Origin: Croceimicrobium sp965656185
Lineage (GTDB): Bacteria > Bacteroidota > Bacteroidia > Flavobacteriales > Schleiferiaceae
Reading direction: 5' to 3'
Length of the DNA stretch: 64,000 bases
Assembly: GCA_965656185.1 (NCBI GenBank)
Contig: CBFHJH010000010.1
Span: forward strand, 1 to 64,000
Every line of letters begins with the position of its first letter. The first letter of the stretch is position 1. A program made the translations under genes and the position numbers. The notes beneath the pieces are model-generated. The model was given only the letters and a program-made list of their open reading frames with translations. It did not search any database and was not told the origin of the DNA. This document shows, one piece after another, positions 49,501 through 58,025 of this stretch.

Positions 49501-50072
49501 AATTGGTATTTAGTAAGGATTTTGTTTTTCATTTTCTCTAGCGGGTAGTCCTTTGCCATGGCTAAAAAGCCCAGGCCAGTTCCGTCTAACAGGGCTCCAA
49601 AGGCATAGGCTTCGGTAAGAGGGTCTTCGTAGCCCAAAGCGCTGAAGATCTTGGCATATTCTTCAAGGCCATGGGCTTTCTGAAACTTGATTTTATCTTC
49701 AATAATGTGCATTACCTCCGGTTGTAGTGCTAAGGCAGTCATAAAGCGGACTATCTCGGTGTTTTCTTTAAAATACTGGAAACTGAGGTCAATGACCATA
49801 CGAAGTTGTTCTTTAGGCTCTTTGCCTTCCATAGCTTGCTCAATACTACTTCCTGCGGCAAATAGCATATCGGTTATTCCAGTTAAGATTTCTTCCTTGG
49901 AATTAAAGTAGTGATAGCTCAAGCCTTTGGAAATGCCGGCTTCCTTTGCGATGTAACTCATACTGGCAGCACTGTAGCCTTTTTCAGCGAAGGCCTTGAA
50001 AGCGGCCATTAGGATCTTTTCGCGGGTTTCTTCGCGTTGACTTTCGTTTTGGGCTTTACTACGTGGACTCAT
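49497..50072 (-). CDS. TetR-family repressor of the export operon
   Basis: The 191-residue protein has the TetR helix-turn-helix (about 15-60, ILMAAFKAFAEKGYSAASMSYIAKEAGISKGLSYHYF) and a helical ligand domain. It is the first gene of the operon, so regulator and system are made together. Two related inverted repeats at 50076-50099 and 50118-50133 overlap its promoter, so autoregulation is likely. The inducer is probably the exported compound or lipid, which cannot be identified here. Confidence 0.92.
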   Translation of the reverse strand: MSPRSKAQNESQREETREKILMAAFKAFAEKGYSAASMSYIAKEAGISKGLSYHYFNSKEEILTGITDMLFAAGSSIEQAMEGKEPKEQLRMVIDLSFQYFKENTEIVRFMTALALQPEVMHIIEDKIKFQKAHGLEEYAKIFSALGYEDPLTEAYAFGALLDGTGLGFLAMAKDYPLEKMKNKILTKYQL

Positions 50073-50075
50073 GCG

Positions 50076-50133
50076 TTTTGACTGAACGGTTGGTCAAAAT
50101 TATATTAAAATTTTTAATTGACCAAGTGTTCAA
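50076..50133 (-). promoter_or_regulatory. TetR promoter with two overlapping operators
   Basis: The minus-strand promoter has TTG at 50125-50123, a 20-bp spacer and an exact TAATTTTG -7 box at 50102-50095. Operator 1 (50076-50099) has arms TTTTGAC and GTCAAAA and covers the -7 box. Operator 2 (50118-50133, TTGACCAAGTGTTCAA) covers the -33 box. Read in the right orientation, both contain TTGACCAA-N2-GTTCA, so they are two copies of one site. Confidence 0.8.
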
Positions 50134-50138
50134 TGATC

Positions 50139-52298
50139 TTAGAACCAGAATCCTAAACGGATATAAGCGAAAAGGTCGTCGTGATTGGTGCTGCCTGCAA
50201 GGTTAAATTCCAAAGGTCCAATAAGACTATTATAGGTATAGCCTAAGCTGTAACCGTCTAATAAAATGTCTGAGACAAATAAGGCGTTTAGGGTGGGCTC
50301 CATTTTCCCAAAGTTGGCCTTGAATTGTAGATAATGGTCTTTATAGACCTCATAGTTCAGGTCGGCCCGCAGCATTAGGGCATTGCGACCGATTAACTCC
50401 ATGAAGCGATAGCCCACGAAAGGCTGGATATAGTTAATGTAGGACTGACCCATACTGCCTAAATGAATTTGATAGGGACGAGCGAGGTTTGGTCCAATGG
50501 TAGTCGCACCAAAGAGGCGAGTTTGCATGCTCCATCGCTTAGAAAAAGTAATCGCTTGGCGATAGCTGATATCTAAAACCGAACTCGGTTCCAAAAAGCT
50601 TTCGAAACCTATCCTCTCCGCGATAATCCGGTATTGCGCCTTTATTTGGAACCCTTTATTGGGGAAGCTTGCCTTGTCGAAAGAATCGAAATCGAGAAAG
50701 CCGTAGTAATTGATAAAGCCTTTGTTGATCTCTTCGCCATTAGGGCTTTCAAATTGCTCGGTAATGTCGATATCTTCGATCTGTATCCCACCACCAATGG
50801 CATAGGCATCACGTAAAGTAGATTGTAAGAATAGATCTAAGGAATAGTCTTGATAGATCTTTTCATTTATTGGCAAACGGTTCAAAAAGTTCTGATACCT
50901 AAACCGATTGGAGCGTAGTTTAATTCCTAAAGTGGGAATGGTGCCTCGATCTACAAAATAGTTTAGCTCTGCACGTGGCATGTCGCCCAAGGCTAAGTCT
51001 AAGCTTAAACGACTGTTTTTAAAGAGCAACTTCCGGTTGGTGTAATTGACCAGAAGGGCAGCGCCAAAGTCGTCGTTGTAGTTAATGCCTAATTTTAAGC
51101 TTTGGTAATATTCCTGTTCCTTGAGGTTAATGTTGATGATGAAGCCAGTATCGGCCTTGCTCAAGGTATAGTCTACCGTTTCAAAATAGCGTGAGCCGTA
51201 CAATTGATCCAAGCCTGCTTCGAGCTTTTCCAGTTCACAGATGGATTCTTTGCGGAGGCGCAGCTTGCTAAGGACATAATTGTCGGTTAAGCTTTCTAAG
51301 CCCTTAATGACGATGTCTTTCGCATAAAAGCTCCTTTGAGGGAGATTACGTACCTCAAGTTCCTCCTTAATGGGGTCTGCTTTGGCTAGGGCGCGTAGTT
51401 CATCCCAGTGTTTGCGGGCCTCCATTTCACCTACCGCAACAATACTGTCGAAAAGCTGAAAACTGGTGATCCCGGCTTCTGGAAATTTGGGGGTGATCCA
51501 GATGTCGGTTAACTCTTCCGACTCTTGCATATTGCGGGAATTTAGGAAGGCAGTGGTTTGTTCTAGAACACGTACCACGCTATTTAGCTCCTCTCGGTCG
51601 TTGAGGTAGTCTTGCATGTCTACGCCGATAATCACATCTACCTCTTTCTCACGCATTACCCTAACCGGATAGTTTAAAACCACCCCGCCGTCTATGTAAA
51701 GACTATCATTAACTTCATAAGGGGTAAATAAAGAGGGAAATGCAGAGCTGGCTCGCAAGGCATCGATCATTCTTCCTTCTTCAAAAACTTTCATCTGCCC
51801 AGTCTCTAAATTCGTGGCCAAACAGAAGAATGGGATGGGCAATTGGTCGAACCGGTCGTATTGGTAGGACTGCTGTGTAATGGTGCTAAGCTCTTTGAGG
51901 ATGTATTGGGCATAATTGATACCCTGAGGCAATTGAAGCCCTTTTTTGCTGAGTGGGAAACTTAAGATGTAGCGCCCATCGGCCTTGCGGTCGAAGAAAC
52001 TGAGCCGATTTCGTGGGACCTCATTGGTCATTAAGGCATCCCAATTAACTTGAGCCAAATACTTCTCGATCTCCTCCGCGCTATAGCCCAGGCTGTACAT
52101 GGCGCCCACGATAGCACCCATGGAAGTGCCGCCTATGTAATCGATCTTGATCCCAGCCTCCTCAATAACTTTTAGGGCTCCGATCTGAGCCATGCATTTA
52201 GCTCCGCCCCCGCTCAATACCAGCCCTACCTTGAGGTCTTTTTTTTGCGACCAGCAAAGGAGAGGGACTAATACTAAAAGCGTAAGCCAGCGTTTCAT
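50139..52298 (-). CDS. patatin-like phospholipase with a BamA-type barrel (PlpD-like)
   Basis: The 719-residue protein has a signal peptide ending LLCWSQ and a patatin domain (about 22-310) with oxyanion motif SGGGAKC, nucleophile Ser59 in GGTSMG and catalytic Asp203 in YIDGGVV. A POTRA-like segment (about 320-400, DIVIKGLESLTDNYVL) and a 16-stranded surface-antigen barrel ending FAYIRLGFWF follow. This matches type Vd autotransporter-like phospholipases, known to carry the lipase at the outer membrane. The oxyanion motif has Cys where Gly or Arg-Gly is usual. It converges with nothing and lies after the TetR promoter region. Confidence 0.9.
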   Translation of the reverse strand: MKRWLTLLVLVPLLCWSQKKDLKVGLVLSGGGAKCMAQIGALKVIEEAGIKIDYIGGTSMGAIVGAMYSLGYSAEEIEKYLAQVNWDALMTNEVPRNRLSFFDRKADGRYILSFPLSKKGLQLPQGINYAQYILKELSTITQQSYQYDRFDQLPIPFFCLATNLETGQMKVFEEGRMIDALRASSAFPSLFTPYEVNDSLYIDGGVVLNYPVRVMREKEVDVIIGVDMQDYLNDREELNSVVRVLEQTTAFLNSRNMQESEELTDIWITPKFPEAGITSFQLFDSIVAVGEMEARKHWDELRALAKADPIKEELEVRNLPQRSFYAKDIVIKGLESLTDNYVLSKLRLRKESICELEKLEAGLDQLYGSRYFETVDYTLSKADTGFIININLKEQEYYQSLKLGINYNDDFGAALLVNYTNRKLLFKNSRLSLDLALGDMPRAELNYFVDRGTIPTLGIKLRSNRFRYQNFLNRLPINEKIYQDYSLDLFLQSTLRDAYAIGGGIQIEDIDITEQFESPNGEEINKGFINYYGFLDFDSFDKASFPNKGFQIKAQYRIIAERIGFESFLEPSSVLDISYRQAITFSKRWSMQTRLFGATTIGPNLARPYQIHLGSMGQSYINYIQPFVGYRFMELIGRNALMLRADLNYEVYKDHYLQFKANFGKMEPTLNALFVSDILLDGYSLGYTYNSLIGPLEFNLAGSTNHDDLFAYIRLGFWF

Positions 52299-54100
52299 GA
52301 TTCAGGTTTATCTGCGTAATGTTCAAAGACCAATTTAGCACGATTTTTACCGATAAGCTCCTCTAACTCATTTAAAGGAGCAGATTTAACTTTTTTAACG
52401 CTTTTGAACTTTTTAAGCAGGGTTTTGACGGTTTCTTCACCGATCCCTTTAATTTCAGAAAGCTCACTTTTAAAGGTGCTTTTAGACCGACGATTACGGT
52501 GATGGGTAATGCCAAAGCGATGTGCTTCATCGCGCAAGCGTTGAATGACCTTGAGCGTTTCGGAGCGCTTGTCCAGATAGAGCGGATACTTGTCGCCCGG
52601 AAAGAAAATCTCTTCTAACCGTTTGGCAATTCCGAGGATCGCGATCTTGCCCCTTAGTTCTAGATCTTCCAGGGCCTTTAAGGCGGCGCCCAGTTGTCCC
52701 TTTCCTCCGTCGATCACAATTAATTGAGGCAGGGCTTCATCTTCATCTAAGAGCCTTCGGTAGCGTCGAAATACCGCTTCGTACATGCTGGCATAGTCGT
52801 CTGGCCCTTCTACCGTTTTTATATTGAAGTGGCGGTAATCCTTTTTACTGGGTTTACCATTTTTAAATACCACACAGGCCGATACGGGATTGGTACCTTG
52901 GATATTGGAATTATCGAAACACTCGATATGTCGTGGTTCCTCACTTAATCGCAGATCTTGCTGCATTTGTTTCATGAGGCGTTTCACATGCCGATCGGGA
53001 TCTACGATTTGAATATTCTTCAATTTCTCCAAGCGGAAATAGCGCCCATTTTTTAAGGAAAGATCGATCAGGTGTTTTTTGTCTCCCCTTTGTGGAACGT
53101 GTAAGCTCAGATCTGGAATTTCCAAATCGATTTCATGTGATAGATATGCTTCCTTGGCGGTCGATTTAAATCGTTGCCTAATTTCAGGAATTGTAAGTTC
53201 CAATAAGTGATGGTCGCTCTCATCTAGCTTTTTCTTGATCTCTACCGTATGCGACTGTAAAACGGCGCCATCCATGATCCTTAGGAAATTGACGTAAGCG
53301 TATTCGGCATCGCTAAAAATGCTGAAGACATCTACATTGCTAATATTGGGATTCACTACTGTGCTTTTCGCCTGATAGCGATCTACCGTTTCATATTTTT
53401 CCTTCAGGGCCTGCGCTTCCTCAAAACGCAAGTCTTGAGCGGCTTGCTGCATTTGCTGTTCCAGCATTTTTTTCACGCTGTTTAGATGCCCTTTTATCAG
53501 CGCACGCGCCGACTCCACATCTTGCAGGTAGTCACTTTCACTCTGCTTGCCCTCACATGGACCCTTGCAATTACCGATGTGATACTCTAAACAAATTCGG
53601 TATTTACCGCTCTGGATGTTTTCTTCGCTCAGGTTCAATTTGCAAGTACGCAGGGTATACAGCTGTCGAATTAAACCCAAGACGGTTTTCATCACCTTTA
53701 CCGAAGCATAAGGGCCATAATATTCAGATCCATCTTTAATAGGATTGCGCGTGGGAAAAATACGGGGAAATGGTTCCTTCTTGATGCAGATCCAGGGATA
53801 GGTCTTATCGTCCTTAAGGTTAATATTATAGCGCGGCTGATACTCTTTGATCAGGTTGTTTTCCAATAAAAGAGCGTCGAATTCGGTTTCGGTGATTATG
53901 GTTTTGATATTGGCGATCTTGCTCACCATCACCCTAATGCGAGCGCTATCATGACCTTTGGTAAAATAACTAGAGACTCTTTTTCTTAGATCCTTAGCTT
54001 TGCCGATATAAAGGATCTTGTCGTTTTTATCCAAGTGCTGATATACCCCTGGTTTGTTGGGAAGGGTCTTCAGGATATTCGCGATCTTTTCCGCAGGCAT
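52295..54100 (-). CDS. uvrC: excinuclease ABC subunit C
   Basis: The 601-residue protein has an N-terminal GIY-YIG nuclease (PGVYQHLDKNDKILYIGKAKDLRKRVSSYF), a UVR motif (DLRFEEAQALKEKYE), a C-terminal RNase H-like nuclease (ECFDNSNIQGTNPVSACVVF, VIDGGKGQLGAALKAL) and a helix-hairpin-helix end. It makes both cuts around DNA lesions after UvrA/UvrB. An exact -7 box TACTTTTG at 54105-54112 ends only four bases before the ATG, so the mRNA may have no leader. Confidence 0.97.
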   Translation of the reverse strand: MPAEKIANILKTLPNKPGVYQHLDKNDKILYIGKAKDLRKRVSSYFTKGHDSARIRVMVSKIANIKTIITETEFDALLLENNLIKEYQPRYNINLKDDKTYPWICIKKEPFPRIFPTRNPIKDGSEYYGPYASVKVMKTVLGLIRQLYTLRTCKLNLSEENIQSGKYRICLEYHIGNCKGPCEGKQSESDYLQDVESARALIKGHLNSVKKMLEQQMQQAAQDLRFEEAQALKEKYETVDRYQAKSTVVNPNISNVDVFSIFSDAEYAYVNFLRIMDGAVLQSHTVEIKKKLDESDHHLLELTIPEIRQRFKSTAKEAYLSHEIDLEIPDLSLHVPQRGDKKHLIDLSLKNGRYFRLEKLKNIQIVDPDRHVKRLMKQMQQDLRLSEEPRHIECFDNSNIQGTNPVSACVVFKNGKPSKKDYRHFNIKTVEGPDDYASMYEAVFRRYRRLLDEDEALPQLIVIDGGKGQLGAALKALEDLELRGKIAILGIAKRLEEIFFPGDKYPLYLDKRSETLKVIQRLRDEAHRFGITHHRNRRSKSTFKSELSEIKGIGEETVKTLLKKFKSVKKVKSAPLNELEELIGKNRAKLVFEHYADKPES

Positions 54101-54104
54101 AGAA

Positions 54105-54112
54105 CAAAAGTA
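54105..54112 (-). promoter_or_regulatory. -7 box of uvrC, predicted leaderless transcript
   Basis: On the minus strand TACTTTTG matches exactly and only four bases separate it from the uvrC ATG. Transcription would then start at or within a base or two of the start codon. Confidence 0.45.
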
Positions 54113-54132
54113 GCAATCCTAAAGCCTTAAAT

Positions 54133-54525
54133 ATGCAGGTCGTTTGTGCAGTTATCACCAATTCGGAAGGAAAAATCTTTGCCGCTCGTCGCGCTGAAGG
54201 CAAGCACTTTGAGGGTTATTGGGAATTCCCCGGCGGAAAGATCGAGGCCAATGAGGACGGCGCATCGGCTTTAAGGCGTGAGCTTAAAGAAGAACTGGGC
54301 CTTGATTTAAAGATTGGCTCCAGCATTCACAAGCTGGCCTGGGAAAATAAAAGTGGCGCCTTTCAATTAGAAGCTTTTCACCTAGAAAGTACCTTGGAGG
54401 GGCTACAGTTGGTAGACCACGACGAATGGGGCTTCTTTGAGCTTGAAGACCTTTTAGGTATAGAAATGATGGTGGCCGACATTGCTCTACTACCGCATGT
54501 GGAGGCCTTTTTATCGACCAAATAA
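54133..54525 (+). CDS. NUDIX hydrolase, MutT-like
   Basis: The 130-residue protein has the full Nudix box at 35-57 (GKIEANEDGASALRRELKEE then LGL). The start (MQVVCAVITNSEGKIFAARR) and WEFPGGK are those of MutT, which hydrolyses 8-oxo-dGTP to prevent mutation. It diverges from uvrC, another repair gene, with a 32-bp gap. Related dNTP pyrophosphatases are possible. It converges with the serine hydrolase gene (15-bp overlap). Confidence 0.88.
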   Translation: MQVVCAVITNSEGKIFAARRAEGKHFEGYWEFPGGKIEANEDGASALRRELKEELGLDLKIGSSIHKLAWENKSGAFQLEAFHLESTLEGLQLVDHDEWGFFELEDLLGIEMMVADIALLPHVEAFLSTK

Positions 54526-55656
54526 CTTTAAGCTTTCTCGCAGGTAAACGTAAAAGTCTTTGGGATGGTGATCGATGTTTTCGTAACGTTCATGACCTAG
54601 GCGAACGATTACTAAATCTCTTTCCGGAACTACTATCACGTACTGCCCCAGGATTCCGCGCATGTAAAATACTTTTTCGGGCTGACTTTTATGGTCTAAC
54701 CAAAAAGAACGTCCGTAGAAATCTACGAGCTTTGGTGAAGTAGCCTCCCTTACGAAGCTACTATCGAGCAGCGATTGGCCCTTCCATTGGCCATGGTGAA
54801 GCAAGAGCTTTCCAAAACGGGCAAAGTCACGCGCATTGCTATTAAAACAGCAGTAAGCTAATTCCTTACCGTCTTCACTGTCTAAGTGCCAAAAAGCGGG
54901 TTGCTCGGCCCCAAGCGGTTTCCACAGCCATTCTGAGGCTAGCTCGGCGAGAGACTTTCCCGTGGCTTGCATAAGGCAGAGACCTAAGGCTTGAGTGGCT
55001 CCACTTTGATACTCGTAGTGCGTGCCTGGTTCGCGGCTAACTTTAACGTGTTCCAGAATCGTTTCTTCGATATCATCGCCATAATAGGCTCTTGCGGTAA
55101 TGTCGAAGGGGTTCGTGTAGTGCTCATTCCAGTCTAAACCAGCCGTCATATTGGCCAAATGCTTGAGTAAAAGTTTATCGGCATAAGGTCCGGAAAGCTC
55201 GGGAAGATATTTGGTTACTGGGTCATCCCAAGAAGCGAATGCCCCTTTTTGCACTGCAATTTGCGCCAACATGGTGCTAATGCTTTTAGCCATCGAAAAG
55301 CTATTGCTATGGGAGCTCGTGGAACCAAAACCCCAGTAATGTTCAGAAATTATACTGTCGCTTTGAATGGCTAAAAATGCGATGCTCCGGCTTTTTTCCA
55401 AGTAATGTTTTAAGCTGTCGCTGAGGGGAATTTGATTGTATTCTTTCGACAAAGGCCAAGCTTGTCCTTCCCCGGCTGGGATCCTTCGGGTTTCAAAAAA
55501 ACGTGCATCGTTTATGGTGGCCGATTTTTCCCCGTGTAAATAGGTGGCCCAAATGCCTTTAAAAAGGTAGTCGTTGCCGCTGAGCCACAGTCCTAGGCAG
55601 GCGAGTAGTATTAATAAAATGATTCCTTGGAGGAACCGCACGATGAATTTGATCAT
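54511..55656 (-). CDS. serine hydrolase of the beta-lactamase/penicillin-binding family
   Basis: The 381-residue protein begins with a membrane anchor (about 5-27) and has the nucleophile motif SMAKS with Ser121 and Lys124. A Tyr-x-Ser type second motif (YEYQSGATQ) is also present, with the KTG equivalent not evident. This is the class C beta-lactamase-like family that includes esterases and D-peptidases. Its substrate and any resistance role are not implied by sequence. It lies after lipB on the minus strand. Confidence 0.85.
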   Translation of the reverse strand: MIKFIVRFLQGIILLILLACLGLWLSGNDYLFKGIWATYLHGEKSATINDARFFETRRIPAGEGQAWPLSKEYNQIPLSDSLKHYLEKSRSIAFLAIQSDSIISEHYWGFGSTSSHSNSFSMAKSISTMLAQIAVQKGAFASWDDPVTKYLPELSGPYADKLLLKHLANMTAGLDWNEHYTNPFDITARAYYGDDIEETILEHVKVSREPGTHYEYQSGATQALGLCLMQATGKSLAELASEWLWKPLGAEQPAFWHLDSEDGKELAYCCFNSNARDFARFGKLLLHHGQWKGQSLLDSSFVREATSPKLVDFYGRSFWLDHKSQPEKVFYMRGILGQYVIVVPERDLVIVRLGHERYENIDHHPKDFYVYLRESLKLFGR

Positions 55657-55672
55657 AAGCTTATCTCTGCCT

Positions 55673-56365
55673 CTAATTTAGAGAATCTACCTCAATGAGG
55701 TCTACCGCAAAGATTTCTTGGAAGTACTGCTTGGCCTTAGCTTCGATTTCCAAAAAATCTACTTTTCGACCCAACTCACGTTCTAAAGAAGTAACGTCTT
55801 TATCGTGAATGCCGCAGGGAACGATATGCTCAAAATAGCTTAGATCGGTATTTACATTAAATGCCCATCCGTGCATGGTTACCCAGCGGCTGGCTCTTAC
55901 CCCTAAAGCGAGGATCTTACGTGCCTTAGGTGTTCCTACATCGAACCAAACGCCCGTTTCGCCAGGAGAGCGCTCTCCCGTCAAACCATAGTCGGCTAGC
56001 AGACGGATAAAAACTTCCTCCAGTAGCCTTAGGTATTTATGGATATCTGGGAAAAAATGATCGAGATCTAAAATAGGATAGCCGACCAACTGACTGGGTC
56101 CGTGGTAGGTAATATCGCCTCCACGATTTATTTTGTAGTAACGCGCTTCAAGTTCTTTTAGCCGTGCTTCAGACACCAAAAGGTGCTCCCTTTTACCGCT
56201 CTTCCCTAAGGTGTAGACGTGAGGATGCTGGCAGAATAAAAGGTAGTTTAGCGTTTCTTCCTGCGCCTCAGTTTCGCGTTTTCGATTGGCAAACTTCTTC
56301 GCTACGGTAGCGTCGAATAGCCTTTCTTGGAGGTCCCAGGCTTCTTGATAATCGATCAGGCCCAA
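55673..56365 (-). CDS. lipB: octanoyl-ACP:protein octanoyltransferase
   Basis: The 230-residue protein has the LipB motifs RGGDITYHGPSQLVGYPILDL, GVW, and the catalytic Cys184 (EHIVPCGIHDK) with Lys150 (KARKILALGVR). It attaches octanoate to lipoyl domains before LipA. The start is unclear: a TTG at 56365 gives MGLIDYQEAW, but upstream in-frame codons read NVAVRFKDLG, which resembles the usual N terminus, and no ATG is there. Translation may begin at a non-ATG codon near 56389-56392. Confidence 0.92.
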   Translation of the reverse strand: MGLIDYQEAWDLQERLFDATVAKKFANRKRETEAQEETLNYLLFCQHPHVYTLGKSGKREHLLVSEARLKELEARYYKINRGGDITYHGPSQLVGYPILDLDHFFPDIHKYLRLLEEVFIRLLADYGLTGERSPGETGVWFDVGTPKARKILALGVRASRWVTMHGWAFNVNTDLSYFEHIVPCGIHDKDVTSLERELGRKVDFLEIEAKAKQYFQEIFAVDLIEVDSLN

Positions 56366-56388
56366 GTCCTTAAAACGAACGGCGACAT

Positions 56389-57378
56389 TTACATTGGAAT
56401 TTTCGATAACTCGGATTTCAATAGGTCTATAGACTTAATGTCGTCGATATCTACTTGGTTCAATTCAGATAGGAAAAAACTCAACCAATCGCCAAAATGC
56501 ACTAAATACAGAGCACGCTCGATGGGCTCGGAGCCTTTGGTCCACACTTCATGAAGGTGAGCGGTTTTTTCTTTGATAATACCTTGGATGATATCCATGC
56601 GTTTCTGATTACGCAGATTATCGTGCTCATTGCGTAGGAATAGGCAAGCGTATTGGTCGCTGCCACCTTCCCAGCCCACCAACTCATTGTGGTTCATTTC
56701 TGGGACTTCTGCCTCCCAGGCTAGCATTTTCGCGTTCTCGTTTAGCTGCTGGCGAAGACGAGCGGCCAGGCCAAGACTACCATTATTTACTAAAACTTGT
56801 ATGGTTTTGTCCTTTAATTTCCGGGCTAAGGTTTCCGCGGAAGCTTGAATACTTTCCTCTTCTTGATCTAAAAGGCTTGCGCCTGATGCGACCCTATCGA
56901 GGGGAGCGCCGGCAATAACACCATAAGCACGAAGGTAGAAAAGTAGAAAAGTAAAGGGATAGGCAAACATGGAACGAGGGGCATTTCCCCCTTGCATACT
57001 TAGGCAATTATAGCCTTTTTCTTTGGCAATCGCTTTTAGTTTACCACCCGAACTGATACAGGCTATGATTGCCCCTTTTTCTTCTGCTTTTGCTAAAGCA
57101 CTGAGAGTTTCTTCGGTATTACCACTGTAAGAACAGGCAATGACCAAGGTGTGGCGTCCAACAAAGGCCGGAATGTCGTAATTCTTATTTACAGTTATCG
57201 GTACGATCGCTTCGGAGGCGACCAAATCGCTTATTGCCGAACCGCCAATACCGGAGCCTCCTAGGCCGGTGATCATTACGTTGTGAATAGCGCGGTCGCT
57301 TGCTATAAAGTCGAAGCTTTTAATAATGGATAATGCGTCGCGCAAGTGTTCAGAAAAATTGGCGATCAGTTCTTTCAA
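56389..57378 (-). CDS. bifunctional phosphoglucose/phosphomannose isomerase
   Basis: The 329-residue SIS-domain protein has TGLGGSGIGGSAISDLV and CSYSGNTEETL, plus the C-terminal AEVPEMNHNELVGWE motif of the bifunctional PGI/PMI family. It interconverts glucose-6-P, fructose-6-P and mannose-6-P, feeding glycan and glycolytic pools. The start codon is TTG at 57378; no ATG is in frame nearby. It lies 17 bp after lspA in the same direction. Confidence 0.9.
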   Translation of the reverse strand: MKELIANFSEHLRDALSIIKSFDFIASDRAIHNVMITGLGGSGIGGSAISDLVASEAIVPITVNKNYDIPAFVGRHTLVIACSYSGNTEETLSALAKAEEKGAIIACISSGGKLKAIAKEKGYNCLSMQGGNAPRSMFAYPFTFLLFYLRAYGVIAGAPLDRVASGASLLDQEEESIQASAETLARKLKDKTIQVLVNNGSLGLAARLRQQLNENAKMLAWEAEVPEMNHNELVGWEGGSDQYACLFLRNEHDNLRNQKRMDIIQGIIKEKTAHLHEVWTKGSEPIERALYLVHFGDWLSFFLSELNQVDIDDIKSIDLLKSELSKIPM

Positions 57379-57395
57379 GACAAAAAGATTTAATG

Positions 57396-58025
57396 TTATT
57401 CGGCGGAGGCTTCGGAATGGGGTTCGTCTTCCTCTTCTTTAAAGACCGATTTCTGATATAAAATTAATAAACCTACCCCAGTACTGATGGCGGTATCGGC
57501 CAAATTAAAGACCGGGCGGAAGAAAATAAAATAATCGCCACCCCAAAATGGAAGCCATTCTGGCAAATAGCCTTTAATGATGGGGAAGTAAAACATGTCT
57601 ACCACCTTGCCGAATAGAAAAGGGGCATAACCGCCTCCTTCTGGCATAAAGCCTGCTACGGCGTGGTATTGCGATTCGCCAAAGAGTAAGCCATAAAAGG
57701 CCGAATCGATAATATTGCCTAAGGCACCAGCGAGGATCAAGGCCACGGCTATTATCCCTCCCTGGGGGATGTTCTTTTCTACTAATTTCCTTAACCAAAT
57801 AAAGATTAGGACGACGGTTGCTATGCGGAATAAGCTCAACAGGAGCTTGCCCCAGGTTCCTCCGAACTCAACCCCAAAGGCCATGCCTGGGTTTTCGGTA
57901 AAGTGGATGATGAACCAGTCTGCGATCGCAATGTCTTCGCCTAAGGTCATGTGGGTTTTCACCCAAACCTTAAGTGCTTGATCCAGAATAAGAACGCCCA
58001 GAATAATGAGGAGGGCTTTGCGCAT
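57396..58025 (-). CDS. lspA: lipoprotein signal peptidase
   Basis: The 209-residue protein has four membrane helices and the type II signal peptidase motifs ENPGMAFG, GNIIDS (Asp107) and FNLADTAIS (Asp177). The two Asp residues are the catalytic pair. It cuts prolipoprotein signal peptides after lipidation; the many lipoproteins in this window depend on it. An insert of about 25 residues between the Asp motifs makes it longer than E. coli LspA (164 residues), a common feature in this phylum. It shares one base with the dksA-like stop. Confidence 0.95.
   Translation of the reverse strand: MRKALLIILGVLILDQALKVWVKTHMTLGEDIAIADWFIIHFTENPGMAFGVEFGGTWGKLLLSLFRIATVVLIFIWLRKLVEKNIPQGGIIAVALILAGALGNIIDSAFYGLLFGESQYHAVAGFMPEGGGYAPFLFGKVVDMFYFPIIKGYLPEWLPFWGGDYFIFFRPVFNLADTAISTGVGLLILYQKSVFKEEEDEPHSEASAE

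Noticed and set aside
54511..55656. A true beta-lactamase conferring resistance
   Set aside because: Only the SxxK motif and a membrane anchor are visible, and this family contains many unrelated esterases and peptidases.
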